Assembly: GCF_014656395.1 (NCBI RefSeq)
Contig: NZ_BNCI01000001.1
Coordinates: forward strand, 1,647,893-1,711,892
DNA length: 64,000 bases
DNA from: Kordiimonas sediminis
Lineage (GTDB): Bacteria; Pseudomonadota; Alphaproteobacteria; Sphingomonadales; Kordiimonadaceae
Direction of reading: 5' to 3'
Made by a program: the position numbers and the translations under genes. Positions 53,658 to 64,000 of the stretch are shown piece after piece; position 1 is the first letter of the stretch; every line of letters starts with the position of its first letter. The notes beneath the pieces are model-generated. The model had not been told where the DNA came from, searched no databases, and saw only the letters and a program-made list of their open reading frames with translations.

Positions 53658-56330
53658 ATGTCTCATGATACTCTTGGTACTCGCCGTACGTTGACCGTTG
53701 GTGGGAAAGAATACGACTATTACAGCCTTGCTGCGGCGGCTGAAAAGATTGGTGACGTTTCACGCCTGCCATATACTCTGAAAGTTCTACTGGAAAACCT
53801 ACTGCGCTACGAAGACGGCGTGTCCGTCACGACTGGCGACATTCAGGCGCTTGCGGACTGGCAGAAAGAGCGCAAGTCAACTGCGGAAATCGCATACCGT
53901 CCGGCTCGCGTTCTGATGCAGGACTTTACAGGCGTTCCTGCTGTTGTTGATCTTGCTGCAATGCGTGACGGTCTCAAGAGCATGGGTGGTGACGCCTCCA
54001 AGATTAACCCACAGGCACAGTGCGATCTGGTGATTGACCACTCTGTAATGGTTGATAAATTTGGCACTGCGACTGCCTTTAAAGAAAACGTTGATCTGGA
54101 AATGGAACGTAACGCAGAGCGTTATGAATTCCTGAAATGGGGCCAGAACAGCTTTGAAGATTTTAATGCGGTTCCTCCTGGAACTGGTATCTGTCACCAG
54201 GTTAACCTGGAGTATATCGCGAAAACTGTCTGGACGAAAAAAGAGGGTGACCGCACGGTTGCTTTCCCTGATACCTGCGTAGGTACAGACAGTCACACGA
54301 CAATGATTAACGGCCTTGCTGTTCTTGGCTGGGGTGTAGGTGGTATCGAGGCGGAAGCAGCAATGCTTGGCCAGCCTGTATCTATGCTGATCCCGGAAGT
54401 TGTTGGTTTCAAACTAACTGGCAAGCTACGTGAAGGCATTACGGCTACTGACCTCGTTCTGCGCGTTGTTGAAATGCTGCGTGAGCTTGGCGTTGTCGGC
54501 AAATTTGTCGAATTCTACGGCGAAGGTCTGGACGAACTGACACTGGCTGATCAGGCGACAATCGCAAACATGGGTCCAGAATACGGCGCGACTTGCGGCT
54601 TCTTCCCTGTGTCACAAGCAACACTTGATTACCTGACCTTCACTGGTCGCGACGAAGAAACCGTTGCACTGGTTGAAGCATATGCCAAAGAGCAGGGCAT
54701 GTGGCGTGACGGCAATAGTGCAGAGCCAGTGTACACAACAACACTTGAGCTAGACATTTCTACTGTTAAGCCAGCGCTTGCAGGCCCAAGCCGCCCACAG
54801 GACCGCGTTGATCTTGATAATGTTGCCAACTCATTCGTGAATGAGGTTCTGGCAAAAGCTGGCAAGAAAGACGACGAAAACCAGTATAAGGTTGAAGGCG
54901 AAGACTACACACTGGGTCACGGCGACATTGGTATTGCTGCGATCACGTCTTGTACAAACACGTCTAACCCGGGTGTTCTTGTTGCGGCTGGTCTGGTTGC
55001 TAAAAAAGCCCACGAACTTGGTCTGCAGCGTAAGCCTTGGGTGAAGACATCCCTGGCGCCTGGCTCCAAGGTCGTCACTGACTATCTCGACAAGGCTGGC
55101 CTGACGGAGCATCTCGATGCTCTTGGCTTTAACCTGGTTGGCTACGGTTGTACGACTTGTATTGGTAACTCTGGCCCACTTGCTGCGCCAATTTCCAAGA
55201 CAATCAATGACAACCAGTTGGTCTGTGCGAGCGTTCTGTCCGGTAACCGGAACTTTGAAGGCCGTGTAAGTCAGGACCTTAAGGCGTCATACCTTGCGTC
55301 ACCGCCACTTGTTGTAGCATACGCTATCGCCGGTAACGTGAAGATCGACATTACTACTGAACCGCTTGGTCAGGACAAAAACGGTAATGACGTATTCCTG
55401 AAAGACGTTTGGCCGTCAAATGCTGAAATTCAGGAAGCAATTTCCCAATCTCTGAGTCGTGAAATGTTCATCGAGCGTTACGCAAACGTCTTTGATGGTG
55501 AGCCAGAGTGGCAGTCAATTCCTGTTGCTGAGGGTGAAACCTTTGCGTGGAAAAGCAACTCAACTTACATTCAGCACCCACCATATTTCCAGGGTATGAG
55601 CCTGAATGTTGGACCAACGTCTGATATCACTGGCGCGCGTCCACTGGCACTTCTGGGTGACAGTATCACGACTGACCACATCAGCCCTGCTGGTGCGATC
55701 AAGCCAGATAGCCCTGCTGGTGCGTATCTGCAGTCCAAAGGTGTTGCGGTTAAAGACTTCAACTCTTACGGCTCTCGTCGTGGTAACCACGAAGTAATGA
55801 TGCGCGGTACATTCGCAAACGTGCGTCTGCGTAACTTGATGGCACCTGGTACAGAAGGTGGCTGGACGACACATCAGCCAACGGGCGAAGTGATGAGCAT
55901 TTATGATGCTTCTATGAAGTATCAGGAAGCTGGTATTCCGCTTGTTGTTGTCGGCGGTAAGGAATACGGTACGGGTTCATCCCGTGACTGGGCTGCGAAA
56001 GGCACGAACCTTCTTGGTGTCAAGGCGGTACTGGTTGAAAGCTTTGAGCGTATTCACCGCTCCAACCTGGTTGGTATGGGTGTACTTCCACTTCAGTTCA
56101 AAGACGGTGACAGCCGTGAAAGCCTTGGTTTGACGGGGACTGAAACGTTTGACGTAACTGGTATTGCGGGCACGATCAAGCCACGCCAGGATGTGAATGT
56201 TACAATTCATTATGCTGATGGTTCTCAGAAAGACATAACGGTACTGTGCCGCATCGATACTGCGGACGAAGTTGAATACTACCGTAACGGCGGCATTCTA
56301 CATTACGTACTGCGTCGTCTGGCTTCCTAA
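53658..56330 (+). CDS. acnA: aconitate hydratase (AcnA/IRP1 type)
   Basis: 890 residues. It interconverts citrate and isocitrate in the TCA cycle. The three [4Fe-4S] cysteines lie in [10 protein letters not shown] and [12 protein letters not shown]. Other marks are [21 protein letters not shown] (in parts), [31 protein letters not shown] (in parts), [15 protein letters not shown], the swivel-domain [18 protein letters not shown] and [16 protein letters not shown]. Length normal. A strong GGAGG site and a strong terminator suggest high expression as a single-gene unit. Confidence 0.97.
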   Translation: MSHDTLGTRRTLTVGGKEYDYYSLAAAAEKIGDVSRLPYTLKVLLENLLRYEDGVSVTTGDIQALADWQKERKSTAEIAYRPARVLMQDFTGVPAVVDLAAMRDGLKSMGGDASKINPQAQCDLVIDHSVMVDKFGTATAFKENVDLEMERNAERYEFLKWGQNSFEDFNAVPPGTGICHQVNLEYIAKTVWTKKEGDRTVAFPDTCVGTDSHTTMINGLAVLGWGVGGIEAEAAMLGQPVSMLIPEVVGFKLTGKLREGITATDLVLRVVEMLRELGVVGKFVEFYGEGLDELTLADQATIANMGPEYGATCGFFPVSQATLDYLTFTGRDEETVALVEAYAKEQGMWRDGNSAEPVYTTTLELDISTVKPALAGPSRPQDRVDLDNVANSFVNEVLAKAGKKDDENQYKVEGEDYTLGHGDIGIAAITSCTNTSNPGVLVAAGLVAKKAHELGLQRKPWVKTSLAPGSKVVTDYLDKAGLTEHLDALGFNLVGYGCTTCIGNSGPLAAPISKTINDNQLVCASVLSGNRNFEGRVSQDLKASYLASPPLVVAYAIAGNVKIDITTEPLGQDKNGNDVFLKDVWPSNAEIQEAISQSLSREMFIERYANVFDGEPEWQSIPVAEGETFAWKSNSTYIQHPPYFQGMSLNVGPTSDITGARPLALLGDSITTDHISPAGAIKPDSPAGAYLQSKGVAVKDFNSYGSRRGNHEVMMRGTFANVRLRNLMAPGTEGGWTTHQPTGEVMSIYDASMKYQEAGIPLVVVGGKEYGTGSSRDWAAKGTNLLGVKAVLVESFERIHRSNLVGMGVLPLQFKDGDSRESLGLTGTETFDVTGIAGTIKPRQDVNVTIHYADGSQKDITVLCRIDTADEVEYYRNGGILHYVLRRLAS

Positions 56331-56356
56331 GTCAGAGGATATCTTCAGATTGTGTG

Positions 56357-56388
56357 AAGGGGTGGCGATTGCCACCCCTTTATTTTTT
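56357..56388 (+). terminator. intrinsic terminator of acnA
   Basis: AAGGGGTGGC (56357-56366), loop GATT, GCCACCCCTT (56371-56380), TATTTTTT. The perfect 10-bp stem touches the stop codon of the convergent XRE gene. Confidence 0.93.
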
Positions 56389-56748
56389 GCGGTGCTGTGC
56401 GTTTTCTATGGCATCAAGCAAATCTACTACGGCTTCTTCGATACGGGTATGCGGTCGAAGGCTTTGCGACATAGATGCAGCGCTTGATGCCAGCGCAGTA
56501 TCGGGCAAGGGGCGCAGGCCATGATAGAATCGTGTGACCGACACACCCATGGCGTTGGCCAGCATGAATAGTTGGCCTGCGCTGATACGATTATGACCAT
56601 GTTCGTATTTGTGTATCTGGTGTGATGATACGCCGACCATGGTTCCCAATTGGGTTTGCGTTAGATGTTTATCCACCCGAATAGACCGAAGTTGTTGGCC
56701 AATATGTTTTTCCAACTTCTTCGTTTTTTCGCCAAAATCTGGTGTCAC
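56380..56748 (-). CDS. XRE-family DNA-binding regulator
   Basis: 122 residues with a GTG start preceded by GGGGAAAG. The helix-turn-helix spans about residues 16-70 (LRSIRVDKHLTQTQLGTMVGVSSHQIHKYEHGHNRI in parts), followed by LANAMGVSVTRFYHGL. This resembles the small single-domain Cro/CI-type regulators common in alphaproteobacteria. A disordered segment and a C-terminal helix (IEEAVVDLLDAIENAQHRKK) follow. The target is unknown; it is divergent from bamD. Confidence 0.88.
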   Translation of the reverse strand: MTPDFGEKTKKLEKHIGQQLRSIRVDKHLTQTQLGTMVGVSSHQIHKYEHGHNRISAGQLFMLANAMGVSVTRFYHGLRPLPDTALASSAASMSQSLRPHTRIEEAVVDLLDAIENAQHRKK

Positions 56749-56982
56749 AAGACTTTCCCCACATGTGTTGTTTTACCGATTTGAGCGTCAACCCGCGGGA
56801 ATAGGGGCAATCCACTCTGGCAAGCAGCAAAATCATGTGCTAGAGGATTGTCCAAGGTACTATTCGCGATCCCTTCATGCGGGAGCGATCAAATAGTAAT
56901 AAACACTAATAGTAGAATTTCGGCAAGGGATTTTCTACTAAAGAAACGTGAAACCACTTTGCCAAGCTGGAGACAGAGACTT

Positions 56983-57795
56983 ATGACGTCCAATTGGATC
57001 AAAATTCCCCTTATCGTGGCTACTTTTTTTAGTCTTGCGGCCTGTAGTTCATCGCAAGAGGAAGATCGTTATGTCGCTCGGGATGTGGAAGTTCTCTATA
57101 ATCTGGCGCAAGATTTGTTGGAGCGGAAGCGTTTCACAGCTGCGGCTATTACATTTGATGAAGTCGAGCGCCAGCATCCATATTCTGTCTGGGCACGCCG
57201 GGCGCAGTTGATGGCATCGTATGCACATTATATGAGCAATAATTACGATGATTCTATTTTGGCAGCACAGCGGTTCCTGCAGCTCCATCCGGGTAACCAG
57301 GGGGCACCGTACGCCTATTATCTGATTGCTCTGTGTCACTATGAGCAGATTAGCGATGTAGGCCGTGATGCTGAGGAGACTATCCGGGCGCGTGATGCCT
57401 TGACCGAAGTTATCCGCCGGTATCCTGAAAGCGAATATGCGAAAGATGCGTCCATCAAGCTTGGCCTTACAAACGATCACCTTGCAGGGAAGGACATGGA
57501 AGTAGGGCGGTATTACCTGCAGCGCCATGAATATCTTGCGGCGGCACTGCGGTTCCGGCAGGTGGTGGAGAACTATCAGACGTCTTCTCATGTACCAGAG
57601 GCCCTGCACCGCCTTGTGGAAGTGAATTTGGCACTTGGTATATACGAAGAAGCACAAATGGCAGCAGCCGTTCTTGGCCATAACTACGGCGGTACGAAGT
57701 GGTATCGTTACAGTTATGCTTTGATGACGGATAAAGAGATCGAACCAGAATATTCCAATAAAAGCTGGCTGAGTAAACTTTGGCCGTTTTCGTAA
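56983..57795 (+). CDS. bamD: outer membrane protein assembly lipoprotein BamD
   Basis: 270 residues from ATG 56983 (GGAGACAGAG upstream; the in-frame extension to 56848 is not protein-like). The lipobox SLAAC places the mature N-terminal Cys after the signal. TPR-like units YNLAQDLLERKRFTAAAITFDEVERQHPYSVWARRAQLMASY (in parts) are the BamD/YfiO pattern. It is part of the BAM complex that inserts beta-barrel proteins in the outer membrane. It heads the bamD-recN-ligA run, a usual alphaproteobacterial order. Confidence 0.94.
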   Translation: MTSNWIKIPLIVATFFSLAACSSSQEEDRYVARDVEVLYNLAQDLLERKRFTAAAITFDEVERQHPYSVWARRAQLMASYAHYMSNNYDDSILAAQRFLQLHPGNQGAPYAYYLIALCHYEQISDVGRDAEETIRARDALTEVIRRYPESEYAKDASIKLGLTNDHLAGKDMEVGRYYLQRHEYLAAALRFRQVVENYQTSSHVPEALHRLVEVNLALGIYEEAQMAAAVLGHNYGGTKWYRYSYALMTDKEIEPEYSNKSWLSKLWPFS

Positions 57796-57825
57796 CGCGT
57801 TCAACTGGCGGTAAGGGGGAACAGG

Positions 57826-61601
<3,776 letters not shown>

Positions 61602-61602
61602 T

Positions 61603-64000
61603 GTGTCTGAGTTTGCAACGCCTGTACCAGCATTTTCTGATGCGGAAATCCAGAAGTTAGTTCGTGAAATATACGGGATTGACGCGGCGGCCAGTGCCTT
61701 GGTTGGTGACCGCGATCAGAATGTTGCTCTGAAATCGTCGACTGGTGAAAAATACGTATTGAAAATCGCGAATGCCGCAGAAGATGTGTCTATTCTGGCA
61801 TTGCAGGCGGAACTGGCAGATCATTTGGCAGCTGTTGATCCGTCGTTAGGTATTGCACAGGCCGTAAAATCGCTGTCCGGAGCGTCGATCCCGCAAATTA
61901 CCGCGAAGGATACAGACGGTACCCATGCCGTGCGGCTGTTACCTTTCGTTGAGGGGCAGTTATTGGCGCATACACCTCGCACACTATCTCAAGTAAGAGC
62001 AATTGGAGCGTATCTGGGACGATTAACCCGAGCCCTACAAAGTTTTGGTAGTCCGGTGGCACACCGGCCAGACTTCATGTGGTCACTTGATAATGCAACT
62101 GGGGTGGAATCATTTGCTGGTGATATTTTGGACCCTGCCGACCGTGCGTTGGTAGAAAGAGAATTTTTTCGCTATAAGCTGCGGTGTAAACCGCACCTTC
62201 AAGGTCTTCGCAAAAGCGTGCTGTATCAGGACGCCAATGATCACAATATCATCATGCAAGCGGATGATCCTGACTCTGTTGCCGCAGTGATTGATTTTGG
62301 CGATGTAGCTTACGGCAGTACGGTGAATGATCTGGCGATCGCGCTAGCCTACTTGTTGCTGGATGCAGACGATATATATGCGACAGCGCGGGCGCTAATC
62401 TCCGGTTATGTTGGGGTATGCCCTTTGCAGCCCAAAGAACTGGAAATACTGTTTGATCTGGCTGCAATGCGTCTTGTGATGAGTGTCTGTATTTCATCAA
62501 ACCGGGCAAAGGACTTTCCTGATAATGACTATCTTACTATATCACAGGCGCCGGCATTAGCATGCCTTAGACGACTGGATAGTTTGAACAGGGAGTTCCT
62601 GTCTTGTTTTGCCCGTCATGTTGGGGGCTGTGAGATTTTTGATGGTCAGCGAAACGTACTGGCTTCGATCAGAAGCGCGGGAAAATCTGCGCGCTCCTTA
62701 CTGGGAATAGACATCCAGTCTGCCGCGAAGTCGCTGGTGTCAATGCGCGAAGGGGCGCGGGGGGCTGAGTATATTGAAGATCAGTCCCAATATACTAGCT
62801 GGCTTACTGAATGCATGGCGAGGGAGGGTAGCGAGATTGCCCTTGGTACCTATCTTGAAGACAGAACCTGTTATCAGATGGATCAGTTTCAGTCAGAGGC
62901 TGGTGAAAGCCGATCAGTGCATTTGGGTGTCGATGTTTTCGCGCCGGCCGGGATGTCTGTGCACACGCCGCTAGATGCAACTGTTGTCAGCGTTACGAAT
63001 AATGATGCGGCACTGGATTATGGGCCAACAATCATTTTGGCGCATAACGGTATTCCGGGCGAAGGCACCAAGCAGCCATTTTACACCTTATATGGTCACT
63101 TATCGCTGACTTGCCTAAAGACCCTAAAGCCCGGCCAAAAGCTTGCTGCAGGGGACAAAATTGCAGAGATCGGTGATATTTCTGTCAATGGCGGTTGGGC
63201 GCCTCATTTACATTTTCAGGTCATGACAAGTCTTCTTGGCGAAGAAGGAAACTTTTTTGGTGCCTGTGAACCTTCTGTGGTTGATGTATGGCAGCAGATA
63301 ACACCTGACCCGAATTTTATTATGGGTCTTGCCCCCGAAAGCTTTAAGTATGACCCGCTAGGTCCTGATCAATTGCTGGAGGAGCGCAGCCAGCTTATGG
63401 GGCCTTCCTTGTCTGTCAGTTATGACAAGCCCCTGAAAATAGTTCGGGGTAAAGGCGCGTATCTCTATGATCACACGGGACGGCAGTATCTGGACTGTGT
63501 AAACAATATTTGCCATGTCGGTCATGCGAACCCGCGTGTTGTAACCGCAATGGCGAAGCAGGCAGCGATTTTGAATACCAACACGCGCTACCTGCACGAA
63601 ACAATATTGACATACTCAGACAGGTTGCTGGCAACCCTGCCGGATAATCTTGAAGTGATCTATTTCGTCTGCAGTGGGTCGGAAGCAAATGAACTGGCGC
63701 TGCGGATGGCACGCAATGCCACAGGAAGAGAAGATATCATCACCCTGGATTGGGGATATCACGGCAATACGGCTGGTTTGATTGATATTAGCCCCTATAA
63801 ATTCAACCGTAAGGGTGGCACGGGCCGTAAAGATCATGTGCATATCGCCAAGCTTCCAGAAGCACAGGCTGCAGAGCCTATCGATCACTATCTGGAAAGT
63901 GTTCAGCAAGGTATACTCGCATCAATCGACCGGTGTGGTGATGGGCCCGCCGCCATGATCGCAGAATCCATTTCAGGGTGCGGTGGGCAAGTGGTGTTAC
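61603..64000 (+). CDS. trifunctional fusion: APH kinase - M23 peptidase - AGXT2L-type class III aminotransferase (partial, runs off right edge)
   Basis: The frame is open without a stop from GTG 61603 (GGGGA in the end of ligA, 5 bases upstream) to the window edge, 799 codons so far. Residues about 1-330 are an APH-type kinase: Lys54 in YVLKIA, catalytic loop QDANDHN (Asp210, Asn215), metal motif DFGD (Asp231). Residues about 400-580 are an M23 domain with complete zinc-type residues: His440 and Asp444 in HLGVDVFAPAG, YGHLS, and His535-Leu-His537. From about 587 on is a class III PLP aminotransferase fold with YLDCVNNICHVGHANP, LNTNTRYLHE, CSGSEANELALRMARNATG, YHGNTAGLIDISPYKF and IAESISGCGGQ. 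This pattern is strikingly like human AGXT2L1/2 (ETNPPL, PHYKPL), which are phospholyases, not transaminases. The PLP lysine lies beyond the edge. Kinase plus lyase suggests phosphorylation then elimination of an amino-alcohol, as in hydroxylysine catabolism; that is inference. Confidence 0.88.
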   Translation, partial: MSEFATPVPAFSDAEIQKLVREIYGIDAAASALVGDRDQNVALKSSTGEKYVLKIANAAEDVSILALQAELADHLAAVDPSLGIAQAVKSLSGASIPQITAKDTDGTHAVRLLPFVEGQLLAHTPRTLSQVRAIGAYLGRLTRALQSFGSPVAHRPDFMWSLDNATGVESFAGDILDPADRALVEREFFRYKLRCKPHLQGLRKSVLYQDANDHNIIMQADDPDSVAAVIDFGDVAYGSTVNDLAIALAYLLLDADDIYATARALISGYVGVCPLQPKELEILFDLAAMRLVMSVCISSNRAKDFPDNDYLTISQAPALACLRRLDSLNREFLSCFARHVGGCEIFDGQRNVLASIRSAGKSARSLLGIDIQSAAKSLVSMREGARGAEYIEDQSQYTSWLTECMAREGSEIALGTYLEDRTCYQMDQFQSEAGESRSVHLGVDVFAPAGMSVHTPLDATVVSVTNNDAALDYGPTIILAHNGIPGEGTKQPFYTLYGHLSLTCLKTLKPGQKLAAGDKIAEIGDISVNGGWAPHLHFQVMTSLLGEEGNFFGACEPSVVDVWQQITPDPNFIMGLAPESFKYDPLGPDQLLEERSQLMGPSLSVSYDKPLKIVRGKGAYLYDHTGRQYLDCVNNICHVGHANPRVVTAMAKQAAILNTNTRYLHETILTYSDRLLATLPDNLEVIYFVCSGSEANELALRMARNATGREDIITLDWGYHGNTAGLIDISPYKFNRKGGTGRKDHVHIAKLPEAQAAEPIDHYLESVQQGILASIDRCGDGPAAMIAESISGCGGQVVL

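Overview
The window looks like chromosomal DNA of an aerobic alphaproteobacterium of intermediate GC content. The evidence is a fused-type petABC cytochrome bc1 operon beside trmL and hemF, a bamD-recN-ligA run, a TorF-type putative porin, a SapC-family protein, a large TonB-dependent receptor and PleC/DivJ/PdhS-like orphan histidine kinases. An order such as Kordiimonadales or a relative would fit, but the sequence alone does not prove it. I found no rRNA, tRNA, CRISPR array, insertion sequence or prophage. Coding density is high and most genes are core metabolism or envelope functions.

Layout. 0.2-5.5 kb: korA-korB (2-oxoacid:ferredoxin oxidoreductase, minus strand), glutathione reductase, and an HSD17B10-like SDR on plus. 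5.6-9.4 kb: a sodium/solute symporter translationally coupled to a four-helix membrane protein, a glyoxalase-related small protein and a secreted TPR protein. 9.6-16 kb: a minus-strand di-heme peroxidase plus beta-helix/cytochrome c pair, a GntR/UTRA regulator divergent from zwf with clustered TGGTAT hexamers between them, and a SapC-family gene. 16-26.6 kb: an RND pump with adaptor (minus) back to back with an ABC/FtsX/HlyD-type exporter (plus), then a PAS histidine kinase. 26.7-36.7 kb: alpha/beta hydrolase, purD, xseA, an M23 peptidase, a TorF porin, a TPR-sensor histidine kinase, a CysQ-like phosphatase and pmbA. 36.8-44.9 kb: TonB receptor, U32 protein, SYLF protein, a periplasmic solute-binding protein with a small coupled ORF, a YqaA-like protein, hemF and trmL. 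45.3-53.2 kb: petABC, pcm, carbonic anhydrase, a MazG-like protein, a MarR regulator divergent from ilvE, and a type-B carboxylesterase. 53.7-64 kb: acnA, an XRE regulator, bamD, recN, ligA, and a very large gene that runs off the right edge.

The most unusual item is that last gene (61603 to the edge). It is one continuous frame joining an APH-type kinase domain, an M23 metallopeptidase-like domain and a class III aminotransferase-fold domain closely resembling the AGXT2L ammonia-phospholyases (ETNPPL/PHYKPL). The kinase and lyase halves could form a phosphorylate-then-eliminate pathway for an amino-alcohol or hydroxy-amine. A metallopeptidase fold between them suggests a substrate derived from the cell wall or a peptide, or a purely structural role. 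The secondary system of interest is the periplasmic di-heme peroxidase with its beta-helix/cytochrome c partner.

Several starts were chosen by ribosome binding site rather than longest frame (7664, 13443, 27437, 28923, 42210, 51486, 56983). Two small ORFs not normally annotated are listed (42103-42213 and 53361-53462).
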